This document shows, piece after piece, positions 25,823-35,194 of a DNA stretch of 64,000 bases. Below the pieces are notes generated by a model that was not told where the DNA came from, did no database searches, and saw only the letters and a program-made list of their open reading frames with translations. Both the position numbers and the translations under genes were made by a program. The DNA comes from Roseococcus suduntuyensis. GTDB lineage: Bacteria > Pseudomonadota > Alphaproteobacteria > Acetobacterales > Acetobacteraceae. The stretch covers positions 206,556-270,555 of the forward strand of contig NZ_JACIDJ010000004.1 in NCBI RefSeq assembly GCF_014196305.1, given 5' to 3'. Positions within the stretch are counted from its first letter, which is position 1, and every line of letters starts with the position of its first letter.

Positions 25823-27138
25823 AGCGCCTTTCCACCACCGAGCCGGGCTTCGAGGCGGGTTTCACCGCCATCCTGGAAGACGGCCGCGACACCACCACGC
25901 GCGTGGATGCGGCGGTCTCCGCCATCATCGCCGCCGTGCGCGAAGAGGGCGATGCGGCCCTGCTGCGCTACACCGCGCGCTGGGATGGCTGGGCGCCGGC
26001 CACCGCCCAGGACCTGCGCGTGACGGCGGCCGAAGTCGAGGCAGCGCTGGCCTCGATCCCCGCTGATCTGCTGGCCGCGCTGGACGTGGCCGCGGCGCGG
26101 ATCGAGGCCTTCCACCGCGCGCAGCTTCCCACGGACCTCGACCTCAACGGCGCCGATGGCGTGGCCGTCGGCATGCGCTGGGGGCCGCTCGATGCGGTGG
26201 GGCTCTATGTGCCGGGCGGCAAGGCGGCCTACCCCTCCTCGGTGCTGATGAACGCGCTGCCGGCGCGGGTGGCGGGTGTGGGGCGCATCGCCATCGCCGT
26301 GCCGGCGACCGAGGGCGCCATCAACCCGCTGGTGCTGGCCGCCGCGCACCGGGCGGGTGTGTCAGAAATCTGGCGCGTGGGGGGCGCGCAGGCGGTGGCC
26401 GCGCTCGCCTGGGGCACGCAGAGCATCGCGCCCGTGGACCGCATCGTGGGGCCAGGCAACGCCTATGTGGCCGAGGCGAAGCGCCAGGTCTTCGGACGGG
26501 TCGGCATCGATTCCATCGCGGGCCCTTCCGAGGTCGTCATCCTCGCCGATGCCGACAACAACCCGGACCATGTGGCGCTCGACCTGCTGGCCCAGGCGGA
26601 GCATGACGAGGCGGCGCAGTCCATCCTCATCACCGACAGCGCCGCGCTGGCCGATGCGGTGGCCGCTTCCGTGGCGCGCGAACTCCGGACGCTGCCGCGC
26701 GCCGGCATCGCCGGCGAATCCTGGCGCGACCACGGCGCCGTGATCCTGGTGCGCGACATGGAGGAGGCGGCGGCGCTGACCAACCGCCTCGCCCCCGAGC
26801 ACCTGCAGATCATGGTGGCCGACCCGCGTGCGCTTTTCGCGAAAATCCGCCACGCGGGCGCGGCCTTCCTGGGCCGCCACACGCCCGAGGCCATCGGCGA
26901 TTATGTGGCCGGCCCCAACCATGTGCTGCCCACCGGGCGCACCAGCCGCTTCGCCTCGGGGCTTTCGGTGTTCGACTTCCTGAAGCGCACCACCTGGGTG
27001 GAGTGCAGCGAGGCGGGCCTCGCCGCCATCGGGCCGGCCGCGGTGGCCCTGGCCCAGGCCGAGGGGCTGGGGGCGCATGGCCTCAGTGTCTCCACCCGGC
27101 TGCACAGCAACGCGCCTTCCATCATGGCGAAAACTTGA
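25819..27138 (+). CDS. hisD: Histidinol dehydrogenase
   Basis: A 439-residue enzyme oxidising histidinol to histidine in two NAD-dependent steps. Visible are the zinc and catalytic region (LLAQAEHDEAAQSILIT, PEHLQIMV), the cofactor region (VDRIVGPGNAYVAEAKRQVFG) and the NHVLPTGRTSRFASGLSVFDF motif. The ATG at 25819 overlaps the repeat mini-ORF, which carries GGAGG before it. Length is typical. Confidence 0.96.
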   Translation: MKRLSTTEPGFEAGFTAILEDGRDTTTRVDAAVSAIIAAVREEGDAALLRYTARWDGWAPATAQDLRVTAAEVEAALASIPADLLAALDVAAARIEAFHRAQLPTDLDLNGADGVAVGMRWGPLDAVGLYVPGGKAAYPSSVLMNALPARVAGVGRIAIAVPATEGAINPLVLAAAHRAGVSEIWRVGGAQAVAALAWGTQSIAPVDRIVGPGNAYVAEAKRQVFGRVGIDSIAGPSEVVILADADNNPDHVALDLLAQAEHDEAAQSILITDSAALADAVAASVARELRTLPRAGIAGESWRDHGAVILVRDMEEAAALTNRLAPEHLQIMVADPRALFAKIRHAGAAFLGRHTPEAIGDYVAGPNHVLPTGRTSRFASGLSVFDFLKRTTWVECSEAGLAAIGPAAVALAQAEGLGAHGLSVSTRLHSNAPSIMAKT

Positions 27139-27234
27139 CCATCGCTCGTTCCGGGCGCATCTAGGCCCCGCCGGCGCCGGGGGCTGACCGCGGCGCGATC
27201 ATCCGCGCCCACCCCGAGATGCCCAAGGAAGCGT

Positions 27235-27453
27235 ATGTCGAAAGAGGATATGATTGAGTTCAGCGGCCAGGTCGTTGAACTTCTGCCCAACGCCATGTTC
27301 CGCGTGAAGCTGGACAATGAGCACATGGTCCTGGCCCACACCTCGGGGAAGATGCGCAAGAACCGCATCCGGGTGCTGGCGGGCGACCGTGTGAATGTCG
27401 AAATGACGCCCTATGACCTGACCAAGGGAAGAATCACGTTTCGGTTCAAGTGA
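27235..27453 (+). CDS. infA: Translation initiation factor IF-1
   Basis: A 72-residue single S1/OB-fold protein, the standard length of IF-1, which binds the 30S A site. The sequence begins [19 protein letters not shown] and keeps the RNA-binding [14 protein letters not shown] block. It is an alphaproteobacterial type. A Rho-independent terminator overlaps its stop codon. Confidence 0.97.
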   Translation: MSKEDMIEFSGQVVELLPNAMFRVKLDNEHMVLAHTSGKMRKNRIRVLAGDRVNVEMTPYDLTKGRITFRFK

Positions 27454-27486
27454 GCCTGCGGCGCACTTGAACCAAAGGGTTTTTTT
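27443..27486 (+). terminator. Intrinsic terminator overlapping the infA stop codon
   Basis: A 10-bp perfect stem, GGTTCAAGTG (27443-27452) with CACTTGAACC (27464-27473), has an 11-base loop. It is followed, after AAAGGG, by a run of seven T at 27480-27486. The infA stop TGA (27451-27453) lies at the top of the left arm, so a ribosome finishing infA would cover the stem. Confidence 0.75.
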
Positions 27487-27675
27487 GATGCCCTCAAGCG
27501 CCGGGCGCGCGCTCCGCGCGCTTGGCTTTCGGCGCGTTTCGGTGGCGACTGCCGTCAGGTGCCACGGGCGCCGCCGACCGCTGTGCGGCCGGAGCGTGGG
27601 CAAGGGGCGCCACGGGCCTGCCGTTGCGCTGGTCGGCTACGGGCCCTGCCGCACACCTGACCGCCGGACCCCTTG

Positions 27676-28251
27676 ATGCCTGACACCCCCCTCCTCCTCG
27701 CCTCCGCCAGCCCCCGCCGCCTGGAGCTGCTGGCCCGCATCGGCGTCGTGCCGGACCGCGTGACCCCGGCCGATGTGGACGAAACGCCGCTGAAGGCCGA
27801 GCTGCCGCGCCTGCTGGCCCGCCGCCTGGCCGAGACCAAGGCCCGCGCCGTGGAGGCCCCCGGCGCCATGGTGCTCGCCGCCGACACCGTCGTGGGCGTG
27901 GGCCGCCGTATCCTGGGCAAGCCCGCCGATGCGGAGGAAGCCCGGCGCTTCCTCACCCTCCTCTCCGGGCGGCGGCACCAGGTGCACACGGGGGTGGCGC
28001 TGCGCCTGCCCGATGGCGCGCTGCGCCAGCGCCTGGTCAGCACCACCCTCGCCTTCCAGCGCCTGACCGACCAGCAGATCAACGCCTATGTCGAAACCGG
28101 CGAATGGCAGGGCAAGGCCGGCGGCTATGCCATCCAGGGCCGGGCCGAGATGTTCGTCCGCTTCCTCTCCGGCAGCCATTCCAACGTGGTGGGGCTGCCG
28201 CTGTTCGAGACCGCCCAGCTTCTGCGCGGCTGCGGATGGCTGCGCCCCTGA
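27676..28251 (+). CDS. maf: Maf family nucleotide pyrophosphatase
   Basis: A 191-residue house-cleaning pyrophosphatase. The signature LLLASASPRRLELLARIG opens the protein, with VLAADTVVGVGRRILGKPADAEEA carrying catalytic residues, then GKAGGYAIQG and a C-terminal NVVGLPLFETAQLL. It hydrolyses non-canonical nucleoside triphosphates (dTTP/UTP or m7GTP class; the subtype is not certain). The gene overlaps the RNase gene by 16 bases. Start ATG 27676 was taken over a TTG one codon earlier. Confidence 0.92.
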   Translation: MPDTPLLLASASPRRLELLARIGVVPDRVTPADVDETPLKAELPRLLARRLAETKARAVEAPGAMVLAADTVVGVGRRILGKPADAEEARRFLTLLSGRRHQVHTGVALRLPDGALRQRLVSTTLAFQRLTDQQINAYVETGEWQGKAGGYAIQGRAEMFVRFLSGSHSNVVGLPLFETAQLLRGCGWLRP

Positions 28252-29300
28252 CCGAAATCCACGTCAGCCGCGCCCCGGGCGAACGCCGGGTGGCGCTGCT
28301 GCGGGACGGCCGGCTGGAGGGCTTCCGCCTGGAACGCCCGGCCCGCCCCGATGGCGTGGGCGACGTCGTCCGCGGGCGCGTGGTGGCGGTGATGCCCGCG
28401 CTGTCCGGCGCCTTCGTCGAACTGCCCGGCGGCGAGAGCGGCTTCCTGCCCGCCAATGAGACCGAGGCACGCCGCCTGCCGCCCGAGGGCACGCGCCTCG
28501 CCCTGCGCGTGCTGCGCGCCGCACAGGGCGGCAAGGGGGCGCGCGTCTCCGCCCGCGTGGCGGACCGCCCCGGCGAGGGCGTACTGGCGCGCGGCGCCGA
28601 CCAGGCGCTGCGCTGGGCCGCGCAATTCCCCGATTCGCGGGTGCTGACCGACAGCCCCGCCGAGCTCGCCCGCCTGCGCGGCGCGCTGGGCCCGCGCGCT
28701 TCCCTCGGCCTGCCCTTAGACGACGTGCTGGAGGCGGAGATCGAGGCGCTGCACGGCCCGGAGGTGGCGCTGGATGGCGGCGGGCGGCTCATCCTCTCGC
28801 CCCTGCCCGCGCTGACGGCGGTGGACGTGGATTCGGGCGGCGCGGACCCGGTGGCGGTGAATGCCCGCGCCATTCCGGAATTCGCCCGTCAGATGCGGCT
28901 GCGAGACCTCGCGGGGCCCATCCTGCTCGATGTGGCGGGGCTCACGACCAGGCAGCGGGCGGCGCTGGAACCGGCGCTGCGCGCCGCGCTGGGCGGCGAT
29001 TCGCTGGTGGAGTATCTGGGCCTCGGCCCGCTGGGGTTGTTCGAGATGCGGCGGCGGCGAATCCACCCGCCTTTGCACGAGGTGCTGGCCGACCAGGCGC
29101 TCGCCCAGGGCCTTGCCATGCTGCGCCAGGCGGCGCGTGAGGCGGCGGCCGCCCCCGCCCGGCGGATGGCGCTGCATGCCCCGACGCCCGTGCTGGAAGC
29201 GCTGCGCGCCCTGCCCGGCGCGCTGGCGGAATATGCCGAGGCCGCCCGCCATGAACTGGCCCTGCGCGAGGCCCCGATACCCGAGGTGACCGATGCCTGA
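28236..29300 (+). CDS. Ribonuclease E/G family protein, short form
   Basis: A 354-residue protein with the RNase G/E layout: an S1-like RNA-binding domain (about residues 35-110, GDVVRGRVVAVMPALSGAFV) followed by the RNase H-like and DNase I-like catalytic part. The two metal-binding Asp sites are in LTAVDVDSGGAD and ILLDVAGL. The C-terminal zinc-link cysteines of RNase E are absent, and the protein is shorter than RNase G (about 490), as in related alphaproteobacteria. It overlaps maf and yacG, a common order. Confidence 0.85.
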   Translation: MAAPLTEIHVSRAPGERRVALLRDGRLEGFRLERPARPDGVGDVVRGRVVAVMPALSGAFVELPGGESGFLPANETEARRLPPEGTRLALRVLRAAQGGKGARVSARVADRPGEGVLARGADQALRWAAQFPDSRVLTDSPAELARLRGALGPRASLGLPLDDVLEAEIEALHGPEVALDGGGRLILSPLPALTAVDVDSGGADPVAVNARAIPEFARQMRLRDLAGPILLDVAGLTTRQRAALEPALRAALGGDSLVEYLGLGPLGLFEMRRRRIHPPLHEVLADQALAQGLAMLRQAAREAAAAPARRMALHAPTPVLEALRALPGALAEYAEAARHELALREAPIPEVTDA

Positions 29301-29475
29301 ACCCCGCCCCTGCCCCATCTGCCGCCGGCCCATTCCGGCCCCGCGCGAGGCCGGCCAGCGGCGCGCCAGCTTCTGCTCGGAGCGGTGCCGGCAGGTGGAT
29401 CTGGGACGTTGGTTCACCGGCGGCTACGCCATTCCCGCCACCGAGGCCGATGAGGACGAAAACCCGCGCGGGTGA
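29293..29475 (+). CDS. yacG: DNA gyrase inhibitor YacG
   Basis: A 60-residue zinc-ribbon protein. The four zinc ligands are Cys7, Cys10, Cys28 and Cys32 (CPIC ... FCSERC), followed by QVDLGRWFTGGYAIP, the family signature. In E. coli YacG binds GyrB and blocks gyrase. It overlaps the RNase gene by eight bases. Confidence 0.93.
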   Translation: MPEPRPCPICRRPIPAPREAGQRRASFCSERCRQVDLGRWFTGGYAIPATEADEDENPRG

Positions 29476-29522
29476 GGGTGGACAGCCCGGCTGGGCTTGG
29501 CTATCACCCGGCGACCAACGGC

Positions 29523-29598
29523 GCCCAGGTAGCTCAGTTGGTAGAGCATGCGACTGAAAATCGCAGTGTCGCTGGTTCGATTCCGGCCCTGGGCACCA
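29523..29598 (+). tRNA. tRNA-Phe (GAA)
   Basis: A 76-base cloverleaf with CCA encoded. Acceptor GCCCAGG (29523-29529) pairs with CCTGGGC (29588-29594); D arm AGCTCAGTTGGTAGAGC; anticodon stem TGCGA/TCGCA with loop CTGAAAA, anticodon GAA at 29556-29558; T loop TTCGATT. The discriminator is A. It is the left border of the accessory block that follows, whose far end repeats the 3' part of this gene. Confidence 0.97.
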
Positions 29599-29630
29599 CT
29601 CCTTTTCCGCCACGCTTTCTTTTTGTCGCC
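29580..29630 (+). repeat. Left att-like direct repeat (tRNA-Phe 3' end plus flank)
   Basis: These 51 bases cover the last 19 of tRNA-Phe and 32 downstream. They recur at 53381-53430 with one deleted G and one C-to-T change, in the same orientation. This is the expected geometry for an island inserted at a tRNA 3' end. Confidence 0.8.
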
Positions 29631-29707
29631 TTACACGCGCTGTAATGCGCGCGGATGTGGTGATGGTCAGCCCGCCCATGCCGCATGCAGCACGTCCCGC
29701 CGCATCC

Positions 29708-32700
29708 CTATTCCGCGGGCTGCGGCGCGGCGGGTGGCGCGTCCTCCAGCCGCCGCAACTCGGCGGCCCGTGCGCCCGGCGCGCTGGTGAAGCGGGCCAG
29801 CAGAGCGTAGGCCACAGGCACCACGAAGAGCGTCAGCAGCGTTCCCAGCAACAACCCACCGCCGATGACCAGGCCGATGGTCGAGCGGGACTCAGCCCCG
29901 GCACCGGAGGCCACCGCCAGCGGCACGGCGCCGAGGATGCTCGCCGCGGTCGTCATCAGGATGGGGCGCAGCCGCAGCGCCGCGGCTTCCTCCGCCGCCT
30001 GGGCCGGTTCCATGCCCTCGTCGCGCAGCTGGTTGGCGAACTCCACCAGCAGGATGCCGTTCTTGGCGACCAGGCCGATCAGCAGGACCATCCCGATCTG
30101 GCTGTAGATGTTCACCGTCAGCCCGGCCAGGACCAGCGTCAGCAGCCCCCCGGCCAGGGCGAGCGGCGCGGCGGTCATCACGATCAGCGGGTGCAGGAAG
30201 CTTTCGAACTGGGCCGCCAGCACCAGGAAGGTGAGCACCATGACCAGGGCGAAGATGACCAGCACGGCCTGCCCTGTCTCCTGCAGGTCCAGGCTTTCGC
30301 CCAGCCAACGCAGCGTGGCCTCGCCAGGCAGGGATTCGGCGGCGATGGCCTCGGCGCGGTCGATCGCATCGCCCAGCGTCACGCCGGGGGCAAGGTTCGC
30401 GCCGATCTCCACGGCGGCCAGCCGGTCCACGCGGCGGAGTTCCTGCACCGTCCCCACCTCGCGCAGCTCGACCACGGCCGAAAGCGGCACCAGCTCGCCA
30501 TTGCGCGCGCGCAGATGCACCGTGCCGATATCACCGGGCGCCGCACGGTCGGCCGGCTCGGCGCCCAGGATCACCTCATATTCCTCGCCTCGGTCGAGCC
30601 ACCGCGTCACCTCCCGCTCGCCGAACAGGACGCCCATCGTGTCGCCGATCGTCGCGGCGTCCAGACCGAGGCCGGCGGCGCGATCGCGGTCGATGCGAAT
30701 TTCGATCTGCGGCTTGGTGGCCTTGTCGGAGGTGTCGAGGGCCACGAGGCCGGGGATGGAAGCGGCCTCAGCCAGCATGGTCGCACCCCACTCGCGCACC
30801 CGCTCACGCTCCGTTCCGGCCACGGCGAAGCGGAACTGGCGGCCGCTCCGGCGCTGGCCGAGCTTGGGCGGGGCCACGGCGAAGGCCCGCACACCGGGAA
30901 TGGCGGCCAGCCGCCCGCGCAGCTCCGCCACCAGGGCAGCCTGGGACATATCCCGCTCGCCCCAGGGCTTCAACCGCAGGATCACGATGGCACGATTGGC
31001 GATGGCGGCACCGCTGCGGCCGGGCGAGACGATGCTCAAGAACTCTTCCGCCGGGCCATCCTCGCCCATGAAGGGGGCCAGCGCCGCCTCGATCCTCTCG
31101 ACCGAGGCGAGGGTGTCGGAATAGGCGGCGCCCTGCGGGCCCTCCGCGATGATGATGACGGATCCGCGATCCTCATCCGGGGCGAGTTCCTGCGGCAGCG
31201 CCATCCAGGCCGCGACGCCCGCGCCCGCGAACAGCAGCCCGGCCAGCAGCACCAGCGCCGGCGCCCCCAGGAGGAAGCGCAGCGCGCCCCGGTAGCGGTC
31301 GCGCAGCCAGTCCTGTGCACGCAGGCTGATGCGCGCGACGCGCCCATCCTCCTGCATCCCGGCAAAGAACCGGGCCGAGAGCAGCGGCGCCAGCGTCAGC
31401 GCCGCCATGGTGGAGAACACCACCGTCGCGGCCAGCATGATGGCGAATTCCGCGAAGAGCCGGCCGACATTCCCCTGCAGGAAGGCCAGCGGCAGGATCA
31501 CCGACAGCAGCGCGGCCGAAGAGGCGAAGACCGCGAAGCCGACCTGGCGCGTCGCCCGCACCGCGGCCAGCAGGATGGGCTCGCCCTGCTGCTGGCGGCG
31601 GCGGATGTTCTCCAGGATCACCACCGCGTCGTCCACGCAGAAGCCGATGGCCAGGATCACCGCCAGGATGGTCAGCACGTTGATCGAGAACCCCAGCGCC
31701 GCGGCCACCGCCAGCGCCGGAATGATGGAGGCCGGGATGGTGACCGCCGGGATCAGCGTGGCGCGCAGCGAGCCCAGGAACAGGTAGATGACCAGCACGA
31801 TGACGCCGATGGTGATGGCCAGCGTCCAGGCCACATTGGCCAGCGTCTCGCGAATGAACAGCGCCTCGTCATAGGAAAGCTGCAGCGACACGCCCGCGGG
31901 CAATGACCCGCCGAGGCGCTCGGCCGTCTGGGTAACGCCGGAGGAGACCTCCAGCGCATTGGCGTCCGACCGGCGGAGGATGCCGATGGCAATCGCCTCC
32001 TGCCCGCCGGCGCGGAAGGCCGAGCGGTAATTCTCCACGCCGATCTCGACCCGCGCGACATCGCCCAGGCGCACGCGGCCATCGCCCGTCGCCTCGCCCT
32101 CGCGCAGGACCAGCCCGGCGAAGTCCTCGACGGAGCCGAGGCGGGTCAATGCCCGGAGCGTCAGCTCCTGCCGTCCGGTTTCCAGGCGGCCGGCCGGAAT
32201 TTCCAGGTTCTCCGCCCGCAGGCGGTTGGCGACATCCACCGGCGTCAGCCCCCGCGCCGCCAGCGCCGACTGGTCGAGCCAGATCCGCATGGCGTAGCGC
32301 CGCCCGCCAAAGATCTCCACGCCCGCCACCCCGGGCACGATGCCGAGCGGGTCGACCAGCCGGCGTTCCGCGAGATCCGTCAGTTCCGCCGTGCTGAGGC
32401 TGTCGGAGCGCAGCGTGAGGTACATCACCGCATCGTCGTCGGCCGAGGCCTTCTCCACCACCGGCTCCTCGATGGCGGCCGGCAGGTCGCGGCGCGCGCC
32501 GGCGACCTTGTCGCGCACCTCCGCCGCCGCGGCGTCGAGATTGGTGCCGGTCCTCAATTCGATGATGATGACGGAGGATTCGTCGCGCGTGATGGAACGA
32601 ATGATGCGGATGCCGGCGATGCCCGAGAGGTTGTCCTCGATGATGCGCGTCACCTCGCGCTCCACCACCTCGGCCGGCGCGCCGTTGTAGAGCGTTCGGA

Positions 32701-32842
32701 CGGAGACCACCGGCGGGTCCACGTCCGGGTATTCGCGCACGGACAGCGTGAAGGCGGCGCCGATGCCGATCGCGACCAGCAGCAGGTTGAAGGCGAGCGC
32801 CAGCACCGGGCGCAGCACCGGCAGGTCGAACAGGCTGCGCAT
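29708..32842 (-). CDS. RND family multidrug efflux permease
   Basis: A 1044-residue inner-membrane pump of the HAE1 RND family, with twelve predicted transmembrane helices and two large periplasmic loops. The proton-relay pair is present in TM4 (GFCVDDAVVILENI), and TM10 has the Lys motif (LIGLVAKNGILLVEF). It starts MRSLFDLPVLRPVLALAFN and overlaps the adaptor gene by one base. No outer-membrane factor is encoded nearby, so it must share a TolC-like protein. Substrates are unknown; it resembles VexF/MexF-type pumps. It is the first large gene inside the putative island. Confidence 0.93.
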   Translation of the reverse strand: MRSLFDLPVLRPVLALAFNLLLVAIGIGAAFTLSVREYPDVDPPVVSVRTLYNGAPAEVVEREVTRIIEDNLSGIAGIRIIRSITRDESSVIIIELRTGTNLDAAAAEVRDKVAGARRDLPAAIEEPVVEKASADDDAVMYLTLRSDSLSTAELTDLAERRLVDPLGIVPGVAGVEIFGGRRYAMRIWLDQSALAARGLTPVDVANRLRAENLEIPAGRLETGRQELTLRALTRLGSVEDFAGLVLREGEATGDGRVRLGDVARVEIGVENYRSAFRAGGQEAIAIGILRRSDANALEVSSGVTQTAERLGGSLPAGVSLQLSYDEALFIRETLANVAWTLAITIGVIVLVIYLFLGSLRATLIPAVTIPASIIPALAVAAALGFSINVLTILAVILAIGFCVDDAVVILENIRRRQQQGEPILLAAVRATRQVGFAVFASSAALLSVILPLAFLQGNVGRLFAEFAIMLAATVVFSTMAALTLAPLLSARFFAGMQEDGRVARISLRAQDWLRDRYRGALRFLLGAPALVLLAGLLFAGAGVAAWMALPQELAPDEDRGSVIIIAEGPQGAAYSDTLASVERIEAALAPFMGEDGPAEEFLSIVSPGRSGAAIANRAIVILRLKPWGERDMSQAALVAELRGRLAAIPGVRAFAVAPPKLGQRRSGRQFRFAVAGTERERVREWGATMLAEAASIPGLVALDTSDKATKPQIEIRIDRDRAAGLGLDAATIGDTMGVLFGEREVTRWLDRGEEYEVILGAEPADRAAPGDIGTVHLRARNGELVPLSAVVELREVGTVQELRRVDRLAAVEIGANLAPGVTLGDAIDRAEAIAAESLPGEATLRWLGESLDLQETGQAVLVIFALVMVLTFLVLAAQFESFLHPLIVMTAAPLALAGGLLTLVLAGLTVNIYSQIGMVLLIGLVAKNGILLVEFANQLRDEGMEPAQAAEEAAALRLRPILMTTAASILGAVPLAVASGAGAESRSTIGLVIGGGLLLGTLLTLFVVPVAYALLARFTSAPGARAAELRRLEDAPPAAPQPAE

Positions 32843-33960
32843 CAGCGGCGCGCCACCGGCCCTGGGCCGGGCGCGGCCGACGGCGGCGAGGCCTCGACGC
32901 GCGCACCGTCCTGCAGGCCCTGCAGCCCCTCCAGCACCACATGCGCGCCGGCTTCCAACCCTTCGCGGATCTCCATGCTCTCGGGCAGGCGCTGCCCGAT
33001 GCGGACCGGCGTGCGGTGGGCCACGCCGGCCTCGACGCGGAACACGAACTGCTCCGGCCCCTCCAGCACCACCGCCCGCGGCGGAACCGTGACCGCCTGC
33101 TCCACCACCTCGGCCGCCACGCGCACCTGCATCAGCATGCCGGGGCGCAGCGCGCGGTCCCCGTTGGGCAGGCGGGCCTGCACGAGCACCGTGCGCAGCA
33201 CCGGGTCCACGCGCGGAACCACGATGCGCACCGTGCCCTCGAATACCCGGCCGGGAATGGCGGCGGAGGTTGCCGTGATGGCAGCGCCCTCCATGATGCG
33301 GGCGGCGTCCCGCTCGGGAACGGCCAGGCGCAGGTCGATCGGGTCCACCGCATCGAGGGCCACCAGTGGCGTGCCCGGCTGCACCAGGGTGCCGATGCTG
33401 ACCTCCTTCAATCCGAGGCGGCCGGCGAAGGGGGCCGCGATCCGCGACTGCGACAGCCGCGCTTCCGCCGCCGCCGCGCGCGCCTGGGCGCCGGCGAGGC
33501 GTTGGCGCAGATCCGCCACGTCCCCCCTGGGCGCGAAGCCGCCGCTGGCCAGCCGGGAGGAACGCTCGACCTGCTGCTCGAACTCCGCCGCGTCGGCCTG
33601 GGCGGCGCGGGCCTCGGCCTCGGCAGGGCCGGGATCCAGGGTGACGAGGATTTCGCCCTCGGCAACCTCCGCCCCCTCCTCGAAGGTGAGTTCCGTCACG
33701 CGGCCGGTGATCTCGGCGGCCAGCATCACGCTGCTGGTGGCGCGGACCGTGCCGAGCGCCCTGACCTCCCGCACCAGCCGGCCGGCCTCGGCGGTGGCCA
33801 GCACGACCGGCGTGGGAGGCGGTGCCGCGGACGCGGCCTGGTCCTGTGGCGCGGGCCAGAACAGCCATGCCGCAAGCGCGACGGCGGCGAGCAGCGCCGC
33901 GCCAGCCGCGATGGCGCCGCGTCGCCCTGTGGCGCCGTCACGAGGTGTCACGCTTGTCAT
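32842..33960 (-). CDS. RND efflux periplasmic adaptor subunit
   Basis: A 372-residue membrane-fusion protein. It has an N-terminal anchor (AIAAGAALLAAVALAAWLFW), a lipoyl-like segment (VLAAEITGRVTELTFEEGAEVAEGEILVTLD, described in pieces), an alpha-hairpin coiled coil (EFEQQVERSSRLA to ARLSQSR) and beta-barrel domains. It pairs with the permease, whose start overlaps its stop (TGATG). The start MTSVTPRDG at 33960 was chosen at the anchor; the ribosome site is weak, and the frame is open further upstream into non-homologous sequence. Confidence 0.88.
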   Translation of the reverse strand: MTSVTPRDGATGRRGAIAAGAALLAAVALAAWLFWPAPQDQAASAAPPPTPVVLATAEAGRLVREVRALGTVRATSSVMLAAEITGRVTELTFEEGAEVAEGEILVTLDPGPAEAEARAAQADAAEFEQQVERSSRLASGGFAPRGDVADLRQRLAGAQARAAAAEARLSQSRIAAPFAGRLGLKEVSIGTLVQPGTPLVALDAVDPIDLRLAVPERDAARIMEGAAITATSAAIPGRVFEGTVRIVVPRVDPVLRTVLVQARLPNGDRALRPGMLMQVRVAAEVVEQAVTVPPRAVVLEGPEQFVFRVEAGVAHRTPVRIGQRLPESMEIREGLEAGAHVVLEGLQGLQDGARVEASPPSAAPGPGPVARR

Positions 33961-34321
33961 CCGGGGAGCAACGGTGCGGGCCGGGCGGGAGTTGCCGGGA
34001 ACCGTGCGAAGGCAACAAAGCGTTACACGCCGGCCGTGGGCCACGCGGCTCCTGGACGCTCGGCAAGTCACCTCGGCAGAGCTGAACGCGGATGATGGCT
34101 GCCCCGGCCTCAACCAGAAGCGCGGACCGGCCGGATGAATCCGTGCCGGCGTGGTCCGCACATCAAGGAAGGGGAAACGTGAGGTTGGAAAGCCGAGTGG
34201 AACAGCGGTGGGAACCGGATTCCAACCTTCTCTGGTGTTCGTGAGGCGCGTCTCACCCTGATCAGTCGTACTCAATTTCCACCTTGAGAACCCGCAGCGT
34301 GCCGGGGTGGAAAGTACCCTC
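33961..34321. other. Intergenic region with one inverted repeat
   Basis: This 361-bp gap before the adaptor gene holds no gene I can support. It has one 9-bp perfect inverted repeat, AGGTTGGAA at 34182-34190 and TTCCAACCT at 34220-34228, which could be a regulator site for the efflux operon. No TetR or MarR gene is adjacent. Confidence 0.3.
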
Positions 34322-34537
34322 CTAGCGTTCGCCCCGGTCATTCGTCCCGTGCACTCGGTAGCAGCCATCCTTCGTCCTCATCCGGGTCACCAGCCACCCC
34401 TGGGCCTCGACCTGCTGCTGCAACGCGGCACGCGGCTGCCACTCTGCCAGCGGCACGTTGCAGCGCTGGTCGGCCATGGCCGAGCCGACGCCAAGGGCGC
34501 AGAATGCAGGGGCGATGGCTGGACGTCGTCGGGTCAT
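34322..34537 (-). CDS. Small secreted PepSY-like protein
   Basis: A 71-residue exported protein. The signal peptide ends near SAMA, and the mature part CNVPLAEWQPRAALQQQVEAQGW...TKDGCYRVHG matches small PepSY-domain proteins, with two Cys that could pair. Such proteins occur beside two-component regulators, cytochrome b and ApbE genes. Here the regulator next door is broken (34683) and an ApbE fragment follows, so this may be a survivor of a decayed cluster. Confidence 0.65.
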   Translation of the reverse strand: MTRRRPAIAPAFCALGVGSAMADQRCNVPLAEWQPRAALQQQVEAQGWLVTRMRTKDGCYRVHGTNDRGER

Positions 34538-34682
34538 GGCATCGCATCCCGTCAGTTGAACGATAGGATGACAAAGCCATGCCAACCTGACAGCAGACTG
34601 AATGCCGCGGCTTCCAGGTTCAGCTTGCTGTAAGGCGCCGGCACTACGACCAGGAGCGGCCGGCGACGCGAAGGACCAACGG

Positions 34683-34815
34683 ATGCGAGTTTCTATGGAT
34701 CGAGGACGACGCCATCCTGGGCGCTGCGGTGCGGGACCAGATCGCGGCTGACGGTCATGCGGTGGATTGGGCAACGCGGCTCGACACGGCGCGGGACAGC
34801 GTCGCTCCTTCTTGA
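34683..34815 (+). pseudogene. Response regulator N-terminal fragment, frameshifted
   Basis: With one T removed from 34690-34692 the sequence reads MRVLWIEDDAILGAAVRDQ and continues IAADGHAVDWATRLDTARDS, the first 45 residues of an OmpR-type receiver close to QseB/PmrA. It then hits a stop at 34813. The acidic pair is present but the phospho-acceptor and DNA-binding parts are gone. It runs directly into ApbE-like sequence, so a deletion joined the two. Confidence 0.65.
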
Positions 34816-35194
34816 TGGGCGACGCAGGGCGCGCGGGGTGAAGCCGGATGGTACGCCCTGGGCAGTGGCGCATGAGCGCCCCGACCGGCACAGCCGCGAG
34901 GCGATGGGGGTGATCGAGCTGACCGACATGGCCGTTGCCACCTCCGTCAATTACCGACACTGGGCGCAGGTCGAAGGCAGGGTGGTCTCGCACACCACGG
35001 ATCCCGCCGCCCGCCAGCCGCGCGACAACGGAATCGCCTCCGTCTCGGTCCTGGCAGCAACCTGCATGGCGGCCGATGCCTGGGCAACCGCGTTCATGGT
35101 GCTCGGCGTGGAGGCGGCCAGCAGGCTGGCGGCCGCAGCCGCTTTGGGAACCATCTTCGTGCCCAGTGACGGGACGGTCCGATCCACGATCTGA
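34808..35194 (+). pseudogene. FAD:protein FMN transferase (ApbE) C-terminal fragment
   Basis: The frame reads VKPDGTPWAVAHERPDRHS, then VIELTDMAVATSVNYRHW, then VVSHTTDPAARQPRDNGIASVSVLA and MAADAWATAFMVLG. All are recognisable blocks of the C-terminal half of ApbE, the enzyme that attaches FMN to flavoproteins. The N-terminal half is missing. The frame runs through the broken response regulator upstream without a proper start. Confidence 0.65.

Noticed and set aside
28942-29679. A leftward frame containing ESNQRHCDFQSHALPTEL
   Set aside because: This peptide is the well-known false translation of the antisense of a tRNA gene; the true feature is tRNA-Phe.
29645-31906. A 753-residue rightward frame rich in His, Gln and Arg
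   Set aside because: It is antisense to the RND permease.
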